From positions 310,001 to 374,000 of the forward strand of contig NZ_JACVVD010000005.1 in NCBI RefSeq assembly GCF_014534655.1: 64,000 nt of DNA, read 5' to 3'. The notes under the pieces are model-generated. The model made no database searches and was not told where the DNA came from. It was given only the letters and a program-made list of their open reading frames with translations. Below are positions 16,991-25,239 of the stretch, one piece after another; position 1 is the stretch's first letter; every line of letters starts with the position of its first letter. Made by a program: the position numbers and the translations under genes. The stretch is from Paenibacillus sedimenti (lineage in GTDB: Bacteria > Bacillota > Bacilli > Paenibacillales > NBRC-103111).

Positions 16991-17884
16991 TTAGGCCACC
17001 TCTTTCCGCTGAAGCTTCACAAATGCGGCATTACTTTGTTTTTGCATCTTATGCCGGGAGGTCATCAGTTTCGGATCTAAAGCAGCCTGGAGCGCATCGG
17101 ACAAAAAGTTGACAGCCGATACAACAAGGATGATCGCGATACCGGGCGCCAGCATAAGCTTCGGCTGTGAGAACATGACGGCTCTTGCCTCATTCAGCAT
17201 CATGCCCCATTCCGCATTCGGCGCTTGAATACCTAAACCGAGGAAAGAAAAGCCGGAAATTTGCAAAATCATTGAGCCAAAAGAACTGCTTGAAATGACG
17301 GCGATGTCCGGAAGCGAAACGGGAATGATATGATTCGCCATAATTTTGATGTGGCTAACACCGAGCGCTTTGGAGAACTTCACATATTCGGAGTCCGCAA
17401 ATTGCATGACAGACGTTCTGATGATGCGGGCAAACCAAGCCCACTTCATCAAGACAAACGCGATCAATATATTCTCAAGACCTACGCCCAAAATGCCGAT
17501 CACCGCCAACGTCATCACGTAGCCCGGGAAGGAAAGCATGACATCGCAAACTCTCATCAAGACGGCATCCGCTTTTCCTCTAAAGTAGCCCGCAATAAAG
17601 CCTGTCATCGCCCCGATTCCCACCGATACGGACAGCGCAACCAGAACCCAAAGCACGCTGGGGCGGATGCCATAAATTAAACGGGATAACATGCATCTCC
17701 CAAGATGATCGTTGCCTAACCAATATTCCGATGATGAAGCTGCAAAGCGGAGCTCCATATGGACTTCTTTTGGGTCATTCGGCGCAAAAAAAGGGGCAAA
17801 AATCCCGACAACAAAGATTGCTGCGATAATGAATAAACATACAGCAGCTAACCGATCTTTACATACTTGTCTAAGCAGTTTCAT
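16991..17884 (-). CDS. cntC: Metallophore ABC importer permease CntC
   Basis: 297 residues, OppC/NikC-like. It has an N-terminal helix (FIIAAIFVVGIFAPFF), the DPP/OppC segment WLGNDHLGRCMLSRLIYGIR, further membrane helices and the cytoplasmic coupling region KFSKALGVSHIKIMANHIIP, where the EAA-type loop contacts the ATPases. The gene starts immediately after the cntB stop. It forms the membrane channel with CntB. Confidence 0.9.
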   Translation of the reverse strand: MKLLRQVCKDRLAAVCLFIIAAIFVVGIFAPFFAPNDPKEVHMELRFAASSSEYWLGNDHLGRCMLSRLIYGIRPSVLWVLVALSVSVGIGAMTGFIAGYFRGKADAVLMRVCDVMLSFPGYVMTLAVIGILGVGLENILIAFVLMKWAWFARIIRTSVMQFADSEYVKFSKALGVSHIKIMANHIIPVSLPDIAVISSSSFGSMILQISGFSFLGLGIQAPNAEWGMMLNEARAVMFSQPKLMLAPGIAIILVVSAVNFLSDALQAALDPKLMTSRHKMQKQSNAAFVKLQRKEVA

Positions 17885-18817
17885 TTATAGATCCTTCCTC
17901 AGCTTGGGGTTCAACGCAGCATTAAAAATGTCGGAAGCGGTATTAAACAGCACAAAGGCGACTGCCAGCACAAGGACATACGCCTGGATGATCGGGAAAT
18001 CCCTGCTTAAGATGGATTTCACGCTAAGCGTTCCTAACCCGGGCCAGGCAAAAATGTTTTCTACGACGACCGTGCTTCCTAGAATAATGGGAAGCGCCAT
18101 GCCAAACACAGAAGTGGCTACCTGCAATGAATTTCGCAGCATGTGCAGCGTGACTTTGTTCTCCGGCAAGCCGCATGCCCTGCCATATAGCACATAGTCT
18201 TCATTTAGATTACTTAACATAGAGCTTCTAATGATTCTAAAGTAGACGCCTGCAAAGCTGACCGTAATCACAGTAACCGGTAAAATGTAGCTTTGGTATG
18301 AGTCCATACCGCTTGTTGGAAGTAAGTCCAGCTTTACAGAAAAATACCAGACCATAAGCGCTGCAAGCCAGTAAGAAGGCATAGACGTCAGAAAAAAGGT
18401 GGTGCCTCTGATGGATTTGTCCAGTATTTTCCCTTCTCTTAATGCGCAGATGACCCCGAGTACAATGGACAGCGCAACAATGGCCGTAAAAGAAACCAAC
18501 GTCAGCTTTAACGTATTGAGAAATGCCGGGCCCAGTAAAGACCACACTGGTTTTCCCGTTACGTACGAGTTTCCGAAATCGAGATGCAAGCAGGAAATGA
18601 ACCAATTCAGGTAACGTATGAATAATGGCTGATCCATCCCGAGCGCCGCTTTCGTCTCGGCGATTAATTCATCCGTGATTTTCGGTACGTCTTGCGCGTG
18701 CAATACCAGTTCAGCCGGATCTAATGGAGACAGGTTGTTTAAGACAAATGTTAAAAACGAAATCGTCATAAGCAAAGGAATCGATATCAATAATCTTTTG
18801 ATGATATAACGGCTCAT
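17885..18817 (-). CDS. cntB: Metallophore ABC importer permease CntB
   Basis: 310 residues, OppB/NikB-like, opening MSRYIIKRLLISIPLLMTI. The ATG at 18817 is preferred because AAGGAG lies six bases upstream; a TTG at 18835 is also in frame. Membrane helices include LTLVSFTAIVALSIVLGVIC and a C-terminal IQAYVLVLAVAFVLFNTASD. The coupling loop is near YGRACGLPENKVTLHMLRN. A G/C-rich hairpin separates it from cntA, which probably lowers its expression relative to the binding protein. Confidence 0.9.
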   Translation of the reverse strand: MSRYIIKRLLISIPLLMTISFLTFVLNNLSPLDPAELVLHAQDVPKITDELIAETKAALGMDQPLFIRYLNWFISCLHLDFGNSYVTGKPVWSLLGPAFLNTLKLTLVSFTAIVALSIVLGVICALREGKILDKSIRGTTFFLTSMPSYWLAALMVWYFSVKLDLLPTSGMDSYQSYILPVTVITVSFAGVYFRIIRSSMLSNLNEDYVLYGRACGLPENKVTLHMLRNSLQVATSVFGMALPIILGSTVVVENIFAWPGLGTLSVKSILSRDFPIIQAYVLVLAVAFVLFNTASDIFNAALNPKLRKDL

Positions 18818-18839
18818 AGCCATCTCCTTTTTCAAATAA

Positions 18840-18866
18840 ATAAAAGGGGGAGGCCCCCCTTATTTC
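18840..18866 (-). terminator. Hairpin between cntA and cntB, probable partial terminator
   Basis: On the minus strand a GGGGG arm and a CCCCC arm enclose a short loop, flanked by AAATAA and TTTTATTT, directly after the cntA stop. This is the usual place for a partial terminator or mRNA-stabilising hairpin that gives more binding protein than permease. Confidence 0.7.
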
Positions 18867-20474
18867 CTATTCAAAGTACATTCGCTCAAATGGCAGCTCA
18901 TATTGCGTTTGCTTAAACGAAATGCCATGCAAGCTTTTTGGCGCCACAATGGTGACATTGCCGTTCGAAATGGGAATAAAAACAGCTTCATCATGGACAA
19001 TTCTTAGAATATCTGCGTATAACGACTGTCGTGTTTTTTCATCCGCGGACACCATCACATCATCGATTTTTTTGTACAGCTCAGCTGCGTTCGCTATACC
19101 TTTGGTCGTGTGGTAATAAGAAGATTCGGATGTGAAGGCGGCTATTGTGCTTTGCGGATCGTAAGCAAGCCCCCATGTTTGGTTGAACAGCAGATCATAG
19201 TCTCCCGTCGATCTTCTTTTTGCGATGGAAGAAGATTCTTCGCCGACAAGCTCCAGCCCGATTCCGATCTTTTTGACGTTGTTTTGAATGAATTCGGCCT
19301 GCGTTTTTTGCGAGGACGAATTAGCGTCGTAGTATAGCTTCATGGATAATTTGTTTCCGGCTTTTGATCTGACTTCGCTGCCATTTTCTAAAATCCAGCC
19401 CGCTTTTTCCAAAATCTGTTTCGATGTCTCCAAATCATAGCCCCGTTTTTTCAACTCGACATTGGCATAGTTGACGTTAGAGGAGAATAAGGCATTGGCG
19501 GGCGTCTCCGTGCCGTTAAAGATTTGCTTGCTAATCGTTTCTCTGTCAATCGAATGCCAGATCGCTTCGCGAACAGCCGGTTCCTGTACGGGACTACCCG
19601 CCTTGCTGCTATTGGCTACGATCATTTTCGTATTCATCGGCTCGCTTCTGACAATCTGGTAGTCGCCTGAATCCGCCAGTTTTTTCATGGCTTGCACATC
19701 AATATTGTCTGCGCCTCGATCATCCGTAAAGATGAAATTGACTTCACCTTTTTGTAGCGCCAGAAAAGTCGTTTCGCCGGCGGGAAGCACCTTTGCCGTT
19801 ATTTTTTTCACTTTGGGAACGCCGCCCCAATAGCTTTCATTGGCCTTAAAAACGGCAACCTGATCCGTTTTATGTTCAGCGAGTTTATAGGGACCGGTAC
19901 CGTTGTAACCCTTTATGCCATCTTTTGTTCCCCCATTGCTGAAATCTTTGGGGGATAGGAACGCATAGGGTCTTGTCATCGCCAATTCCAGCAAAGTCGG
20001 GTAGTACGTTTCCGATAGCACCAATTGGACGGTATGCTCATCGGCAGCGTTAACGCTCACGATCTTGGTCGATAATTTGATCCAGGAATGCTTGCGTGCA
20101 TTGCTTTGGACCGCTTCGATGTTTTTTTTCACCGCTTCTGCGTTAAACGGTTCCCCATCATGGAAGGTCACGCCCTTTCTCAGATGAAAGGTGTACGTTT
20201 TACCATCCGGGGAGATATCCCAGGATTCGGCCAACATCGGTTTGATGCCGTCTTTCGTGTTTTCAACCAGTGACTCGTACACCATCCCTTGAGCTGGTAT
20301 GGAGCCGGCATACAGATGGGGATTCATGTCATTGATATCTTTTGCCGTGGCATAAATCAGCTCCGTGCCTTTAATCGATTCTCCCGCACTCTCCGTTTTG
20401 CCGCCACTGCAGCCTGCAAGCAGTACACTAGTAATCATCAATGCGGAAAGCAAAACAACCAACCTTTTTTTCAT
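18867..20474 (-). CDS. cntA: Metallophore-binding lipoprotein CntA
   Basis: 535 residues from the ATG at 20474 (site GGAGG). A lipoprotein signal ends in the lipobox LLAGC, so the mature protein is anchored outside the membrane. The rest is a DppA/NikA-type (SBP_bac_5) fold, with LAESWDISPDGKTYTFHLRK, VTFHDGEPFNAEAVK and IWHSIDRETISKQIFNG as typical segments. It should capture the metal complex for the CntBCDF importer. Position directly after cntM supports the metallophore over a peptide as ligand. Confidence 0.88.
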   Translation of the reverse strand: MKKRLVVLLSALMITSVLLAGCSGGKTESAGESIKGTELIYATAKDINDMNPHLYAGSIPAQGMVYESLVENTKDGIKPMLAESWDISPDGKTYTFHLRKGVTFHDGEPFNAEAVKKNIEAVQSNARKHSWIKLSTKIVSVNAADEHTVQLVLSETYYPTLLELAMTRPYAFLSPKDFSNGGTKDGIKGYNGTGPYKLAEHKTDQVAVFKANESYWGGVPKVKKITAKVLPAGETTFLALQKGEVNFIFTDDRGADNIDVQAMKKLADSGDYQIVRSEPMNTKMIVANSSKAGSPVQEPAVREAIWHSIDRETISKQIFNGTETPANALFSSNVNYANVELKKRGYDLETSKQILEKAGWILENGSEVRSKAGNKLSMKLYYDANSSSQKTQAEFIQNNVKKIGIGLELVGEESSSIAKRRSTGDYDLLFNQTWGLAYDPQSTIAAFTSESSYYHTTKGIANAAELYKKIDDVMVSADEKTRQSLYADILRIVHDEAVFIPISNGNVTIVAPKSLHGISFKQTQYELPFERMYFE

Positions 20475-20509
20475 GTTATATCCTCCAGAATTCAAACTCA
20501 TTTACGGTC

Positions 20510-21811
20510 TTAGCCCAATCTTGTTTCGATTTCCTTGCAAATCCGCTCCATATCTTCATCAAAGCTTTGAACGACGAAGGCATCCGACAAACGCTCGCCT
20601 TTAAGCTTGAGCGCGGCTGCCTCGATTTTGCTCTCGTATGTGGAGATGAATTGATCGATCGTCGGACAACTCGAATCGAGATATCTTGCGATGCCTTGTA
20701 TGATTTTGATCCGGTAGTAATCTTCTTTGGGCATTCGCGGGATGTCCCAGTATCCTTCCTTGTTGACGAAGATGGGCCGAATGGGGACGGCAGAGAAATC
20801 GAAATATGTTCCATTCTGATCCGGCTCCGAGAAAGGATCGATTAACAATGAGGCATACCGGACATACAATAAGTACTCTTGATGAATCGTTTCCAAATGA
20901 ACGAATTGATCGATATCGTGACGCGACAAGCTTTCCGGTCTCACCGGATAATTGTCATCGGTCATAAACTTCAGCAGGTTGACACCGTTTATACGCAGCT
21001 TTTCAATTATCGCAGAAATTTCTTTCCATGAAGCGAGCAGTTGCCGGATTAAGATTTGGGTGATAGGACCCTCCGGAAAAAGTTTGTATACATACTTCTT
21101 GGTGGAAACTTCACTGAATAGGACACTTAACGCAAAGTCATTCATAAACAGCGGCGGGTGGACATACAAAGAAATATTTCTCGTTTCGGCTTCGATCGGC
21201 GACTTCATGACTTCCAAGGCGATGCCTAATGGTTCATATATCGACTGAAGTTTCTCGACATTTCGGGATGGAGCGTGCGTCGAGCCGATAAACACTTTTT
21301 TCTTGACTCCCGTCGTCATGACGCGATTTGACGGATTGCTATGCACCCAGCGCGTGTCGCCCAAGTATGTAGAAAAGCTTATAATTTCCGTTTCCGAATT
21401 CCCATCGTTCATAAAATGACGAATTAATGCACCCGAGCCAAAAGTCGGAGAGAGCAGCACTACACACATGACCTGTCGTAGTACTTGATCGTTCAGCTGC
21501 TTCAGCACCTCCGTGTAGGCATCCGCTGTAACAGCTAAAATAACGGTGTCCCAATGTCCCGCAACGGTTTCATAACCATGGAAAACATGATCAATACGGC
21601 ATTCGCCTTGAAGCGCGTGATGCTTTTCATTTTGAATGTCAACGCGAACCCGCTGGTCGCTCTGCTTAAGCGTCGCAAAGAAGGGTTCGGAACGTACGGA
21701 CTGTCGTCCGACGATTCCTACGCAGCAATCCAAATGACTTTTTAGCAGCACCGCCATCTGAATGGAGGCGGGGCCAGTTCCCGCAATTAAGACGCGTTGA
21801 AAATCACTCAT
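20510..21811 (-). CDS. cntM: Opine metallophore dehydrogenase CntM
   Basis: 433 residues. The N-terminal nucleotide-binding motif is LIAGTGPASIQMA, followed by GIVGRQSVR; Arg36 there may correspond to the Arg33 of the staphylococcal enzyme that favours NADPH. The family condenses the CntL product with a 2-oxo acid by reductive amination in the last biosynthetic step. Asp152 in TYLGDTRW is a candidate for the residue (150 in S. aureus numbering) where Asp selects pyruvate and Ala allows 2-oxoglutarate. These alignments were made by eye. The gene lies between cntL and cntA, as in Staphylococcus. Confidence 0.87.
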   Translation of the reverse strand: MSDFQRVLIAGTGPASIQMAVLLKSHLDCCVGIVGRQSVRSEPFFATLKQSDQRVRVDIQNEKHHALQGECRIDHVFHGYETVAGHWDTVILAVTADAYTEVLKQLNDQVLRQVMCVVLLSPTFGSGALIRHFMNDGNSETEIISFSTYLGDTRWVHSNPSNRVMTTGVKKKVFIGSTHAPSRNVEKLQSIYEPLGIALEVMKSPIEAETRNISLYVHPPLFMNDFALSVLFSEVSTKKYVYKLFPEGPITQILIRQLLASWKEISAIIEKLRINGVNLLKFMTDDNYPVRPESLSRHDIDQFVHLETIHQEYLLYVRYASLLIDPFSEPDQNGTYFDFSAVPIRPIFVNKEGYWDIPRMPKEDYYRIKIIQGIARYLDSSCPTIDQFISTYESKIEAAALKLKGERLSDAFVVQSFDEDMERICKEIETRLG

Positions 21812-21841
21812 ATAAACCTCCTTATGTTGTCAACAATGCGG

Positions 21842-22633
21842 TTAAGCTTTCTGATACAAAGCGATATCAAATACATGACCGGGACGCAATATGTTTTCAA
21901 CCAGACGCCATTTTCGCTCATCGACTTCTTTCATGGGATAATTGAATAAAGACTTTAACCGATCTCCATATCTCATCGCAACAACGACCTGTCTCTCGGT
22001 TAACGCATGCAACCGGTCCAGTAAATCATATTTTACGGATACCGTTGAACTGAAGATGATATGAGTAGCATCCTTGATGGCGTCAAGATGCTCAACGGGC
22101 TCTCTTTCCAGCATGATATTTAATCCGTGTCCTAGTCTTTCGACCACCTTCCGTCCAAGCTTTATGGCCTCCTCATCAATATCGATTCCCACTACTGCTG
22201 CACCTGTTTGCTTAGCGATGTACAATGGCGTCATAGGAAATGAACCCGAGCCAACTAATACGACGTTGGAATCGGCAGTGACCTGAAAGCTTCCAAATTC
22301 TTGTTCAATGCAAGTTTCTATTTGATCAAAATAATCGCATCGGTCAGCCTCACCGTTCAGCAGCTTCAATGCGCGGTATTTCTCCATAATGGCAACGCAA
22401 AGCGCTGATGATTTCCTTAAATCGGCCACAAGTTGAATAAGCTCGCTGGATGCTTGCTGCTCCGCTTCAGCCCATACTTCCTTGTAACCCTCGTTCGTTA
22501 TAAAAGCGGAATAGTCGTCGATGATCGTCTCTAACTCCGAGCTTTGATGTATGGTACCATCGTATCGATGGGCCAAAGTCGTAAATTTTTCTTGGAAATC
22601 AGCCATGTATCGTTGAAATTGATCCATATTCAC
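21842..22633 (-). CDS. cntL: Nicotianamine-synthase-like aminobutyrate transferase CntL
   Basis: 263 residues from a GTG at 22633, or 261 from the ATG at 22627. The S-adenosylmethionine-binding core is VVLVGSGSFPMTPLYIAK followed by VVGIDIDEEAIKLG, typical of bacterial nicotianamine synthase homologues. CntL transfers the aminobutyrate part of SAM to D- or L-histidine. The start abuts the cntK stop. Gene order and size match the staphylopine locus closely. Confidence 0.88.
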   Translation of the reverse strand: MNMDQFQRYMADFQEKFTTLAHRYDGTIHQSSELETIIDDYSAFITNEGYKEVWAEAEQQASSELIQLVADLRKSSALCVAIMEKYRALKLLNGEADRCDYFDQIETCIEQEFGSFQVTADSNVVLVGSGSFPMTPLYIAKQTGAAVVGIDIDEEAIKLGRKVVERLGHGLNIMLEREPVEHLDAIKDATHIIFSSTVSVKYDLLDRLHALTERQVVVAMRYGDRLKSLFNYPMKEVDERKWRLVENILRPGHVFDIALYQKA

Positions 22634-23497
22634 TCATTTCACCCCACTCAAATGTAAATCGCATACTTCGATGAAGGCTTTGCCATGTGCGACAATGCCA
22701 ACAGTTCCCTCAATGTTCAGCCTGGTTACCTCATCTTGATCACAATCGGCAGTAACATGAATCATGCCGCCAGGCTGTTTGATTGGCATGGCAACGGCTC
22801 CTTTGTTTTTCCAGGCAAGGTAAGCCCCGAGTGAAGCCGTACCTGAACCGCAGCCTCTTTCCCAGACCATACTGTCTAGCGGAGGAACATAAATGAGCGG
22901 GGCTAATTCATTAGAATCAGATTTAAACAATAAAACGCCAATCAAGTTAGCTCCCAATGCGACTCCGAGCAGATTAGCCAACTCTTCGGCGTTCTTTCTC
23001 ATGGGCTCACTGAATTGATCTACTTCTATCACAATATGAATAAAATCAGGGTACCTTACGATGGCAAGCTGCAATTCATCGCCTTTAAACTTGACTGTCT
23101 TTTGTTCAATTTTTTTAGGGACAGGCATGGCAACTCGACAGATATACGATTCATTGATTTTTTTGACTTGACATAAGACGATTTGATCGGTCCCCGAGGC
23201 CTCCAATACGATTTCGGTCCTATCGTCATGATTTAGGCCGCTTTCAGATGCAAGATAGGCGGCTAACGCCATGCATGCATTACCGCAAAACTCACCTCCC
23301 GCCATTTGCAGATGCGCAGCAGCTTCATGCCTTTGCGGTTTTTGGATAAAGCCTACTTGCTCAGCATACACATTGTCATAGGACATCATTTTTGAAGCAA
23401 TGAGCTGGCACTCATCCGATGGATGCTTCGTTTTCACAAGAATGGTCATGTTTTGTGTGGGGTTGAATTTTACAAAATCGATTTCTCGTTTCATCAT
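22634..23497 (-). CDS. cntK: Histidine racemase CntK (DapF-like fold)
   Basis: 287 residues with a diaminopimelate-epimerase-like fold. The first catalytic Cys lies in LQMAGGEFCGNACMALAAY and the second in VWERGCGSGTASLGAYLAW, so both bases of the two-base racemisation are present. As first gene of a cntKLM set it should convert L- to D-histidine, which distinguishes staphylopine and bacillopaline from pseudopaline and yersinopine. A Zur-box-like palindrome lies 54 bases upstream of the start. A housekeeping DapF is less likely given the operon. Confidence 0.88.
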   Translation of the reverse strand: MMKREIDFVKFNPTQNMTILVKTKHPSDECQLIASKMMSYDNVYAEQVGFIQKPQRHEAAAHLQMAGGEFCGNACMALAAYLASESGLNHDDRTEIVLEASGTDQIVLCQVKKINESYICRVAMPVPKKIEQKTVKFKGDELQLAIVRYPDFIHIVIEVDQFSEPMRKNAEELANLLGVALGANLIGVLLFKSDSNELAPLIYVPPLDSMVWERGCGSGTASLGAYLAWKNKGAVAMPIKQPGGMIHVTADCDQDEVTRLNIEGTVGIVAHGKAFIEVCDLHLSGVK

Positions 23498-23550
23498 AAC
23501 TACCCTCTCGACCGATATTTGATGGAATCTAACCTTGCTTCCTTTCTTTA

Positions 23551-23573
23551 TTAATTGTAAATATTACGATTAA
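23551..23573 (-). promoter_or_regulatory. Zur-box-like operator upstream of cntK
   Basis: The palindrome AATTGTAAATATTACGATT (23553-23571) matches the Bacillus Zur consensus core AATCGTAAT-N-ATTACGATT at 17 of 19 positions, and flanking TT/AA extend the symmetry. It lies in the promoter region of the minus-strand cnt operon. Repression by Zur when zinc is sufficient is the inferred role. Confidence 0.78.
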
Positions 23574-23753
23574 TCTCAAGTAAATAATACCCAAATTATG
23601 GGACAACGTCAACACTATTTCTTTTGTCCGTCCATTATGCTTGGATATCTGCATCAGATTGATCGTTAGAATTTATAGACTGTTCCTGGACGAGCTCTAG
23701 TATTGTCAGTGAGTTAGAGTGACTGAGGAATTCAGGTAATCTTTTGGGTACAT

Positions 23754-23783
23754 GCACTTCTAGGTGTTCACCCACATACACTA
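23754..23783 (+). promoter_or_regulatory. Mother-cell sigma (SigK/SigE-type) promoter of sigK
   Basis: CATACACTA (23775-23783) fits the SigK -10 consensus CATANNNTA and is also near the SigE form. An AC at 23756-23757 is a possible SigK -35 core 17 bases upstream. It lies about 68 bases before the sigK start, consistent with autoregulated mother-cell expression. Confidence 0.55.
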
Positions 23784-23850
23784 ATACTAATCTCTACGCG
23801 GAGGCTTCCGAAGCAGCTATGATCCGCAAAACCTCAAGGGGGTGGCTGGA

Positions 23851-24552
23851 ATGCCTGGATTGTTTGGCGCAATTGCTTTGTTAATCAAGCAGCTAACCTT
23901 GCTTGTATCCTATGTCAAGAATAATGCGTTTCCACAACCTCTTACCGAAGAAGAAGAAGAGAAGCATCTTAGGCTCATGGCAGAAGGCAATGAATATTCT
24001 AGAAATATGCTCATCGAGCATAATCTACGGCTCGTAGCCCACATAGTCAAAAAATTCGACAATACAGGAGAAGATCTGGAGGATTTGATATCGATCGGGA
24101 CGATCGGACTGATCAAAGCAATCGAGTCGTTCTCGCCTAACAAGGGCACGAAACTGGCCACATTTGCTGCTCGTTGTATTGAGAACGAGATTCTCATGCA
24201 TCTACGTTCACTGAAGAAAACGCGTAAGGATGTGTCTTTGCACGACCCGATCGGTACCGATAAAGAGGGGAACGAGATTACCTTGATCGACATTCTCGGG
24301 ACGGAAGCAGATGATGTCGTGGATAAAGTGCAGCTCAAGATTGAGAAGTCGAAGATCTATAAAAATTTAGATATACTAGATGATCGTGAGAAGGAAGTTG
24401 TCGTTGGGCGGTTTGGGTTGGAGTTAGGTGGCGAAGAGCGCACGCAGCGGGAGATTGCGAAGGAGCTGGGGATCAGCCGGTCGTATGTGTCGCGGATTGA
24501 GAAGCGGGCGCTCATGAAGCTTTATCATGAGTTTTATAAGGCGAAGCGGTAA
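23851..24552 (+). CDS. sigK: RNA polymerase sigma-K factor, uninterrupted
   Basis: 233 residues from the ATG at 23851 (site AAGGGGG). The hydrophobic pro-sequence ([20 protein letters not shown]) precedes [16 protein letters not shown], the region where SpoIVFB cuts pro-sigma-K. Region 2 carries [18 protein letters not shown] and [17 protein letters not shown], and region 4 ends [20 protein letters not shown]. It directs late mother-cell transcription during sporulation. The gene is continuous, without the skin-type element that interrupts it in some Bacillus and Clostridium strains. It is strong evidence for an endospore former. Confidence 0.96.
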   Translation: MPGLFGAIALLIKQLTLLVSYVKNNAFPQPLTEEEEEKHLRLMAEGNEYSRNMLIEHNLRLVAHIVKKFDNTGEDLEDLISIGTIGLIKAIESFSPNKGTKLATFAARCIENEILMHLRSLKKTRKDVSLHDPIGTDKEGNEITLIDILGTEADDVVDKVQLKIEKSKIYKNLDILDDREKEVVVGRFGLELGGEERTQREIAKELGISRSYVSRIEKRALMKLYHEFYKAKR

Positions 24553-24595
24553 GCTATCTCAGTTTAAAAATAATCTTATCTTTAGATAGTTTAGA

Positions 24596-24632
24596 AAATA
24601 TCTGCCTTAGACAAAGCTCGGGGCAGATATTT
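24596..24632. terminator. Intrinsic terminator of sigK
   Basis: AAATATCTGCC pairs perfectly with GGCAGATATTT around a 15-base loop, 44 bases after the sigK stop. The T run is short (TTTACTTT). Confidence 0.8.
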
Positions 24633-24948
24633 ACTTTGGAAAACTAGTACAAGCCGCAGATTATTACCTGATTATTTACTAGGTTTCATGTCTAAAGTAT
24701 AATAAGAACTAATGTTCTTCTAAGGGATTGGATTCCTATTGATGATATTTTAGGCATAAACCAGGTATTGGAGTAAAGGTTAATCCATATAGTAAACGGA
24801 AATAAATCGGTTTGGACAAGATATCTTATCACACCGAATTTTTCTGATTCTACAATTATTTATTGTATAAATAATGACGGCCAGCCAATCGGTTAATTTT
24901 GACCAAAACTATGTTCCATTCTTAATAGGCTATGTTGGGTTATGAGCT

Positions 24949-25188
24949 ATGACAGCCATTCATCATCTTTCAGTACATAAAAAAGGAAGAAGACATGGCA
25001 AGATCACTCCCGCTATTTTTGGAGTCGCTTTTGGATTGGACTGGGACGATGATTGCGTGATTTTTGTCCATACAGGGGAACATATCCATTTGGACCATTT
25101 GAGTTGCTATCCTACTAGCCATAAATATGAGGACTATCTCTGCTATGAAGGAAATTGCGTAAGCCTAGCGAATACAAGTTATGATTGA
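24949..25188 (+). CDS. Possible small hypothetical protein, 79 residues
   Basis: An open frame lies in the 690-bp gap between sigK and the AraC-type regulator. It reads HLSVHKKGRRHGKITPAIFG then FGLDWDDDCVIFVHTGEHIH. The ribosome site is weak and I recognise no family. It could be a real small protein or chance. The rest of the gap (24633-24948) is AT-rich and I see nothing in it. Confidence 0.3.
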   Translation: MTAIHHLSVHKKGRRHGKITPAIFGVAFGLDWDDDCVIFVHTGEHIHLDHLSCYPTSHKYEDYLCYEGNCVSLANTSYD

Positions 25189-25199
25189 AAACGCTTAAA
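25185..25199. promoter_or_regulatory. cre-like CcpA site before the AraC-type regulator
   Basis: TTGAAAACGCTTAAA matches the cre consensus WTGNAARCGNWWWCA at 14 of 15 positions, 41 bases before the regulator start. Catabolite control of the glycan locus is inferred. Confidence 0.55.
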
Positions 25200-25239
25200 A
25201 TGAAAGAGGAATGGACAACACAAAGGAGTGAATCGGCAT

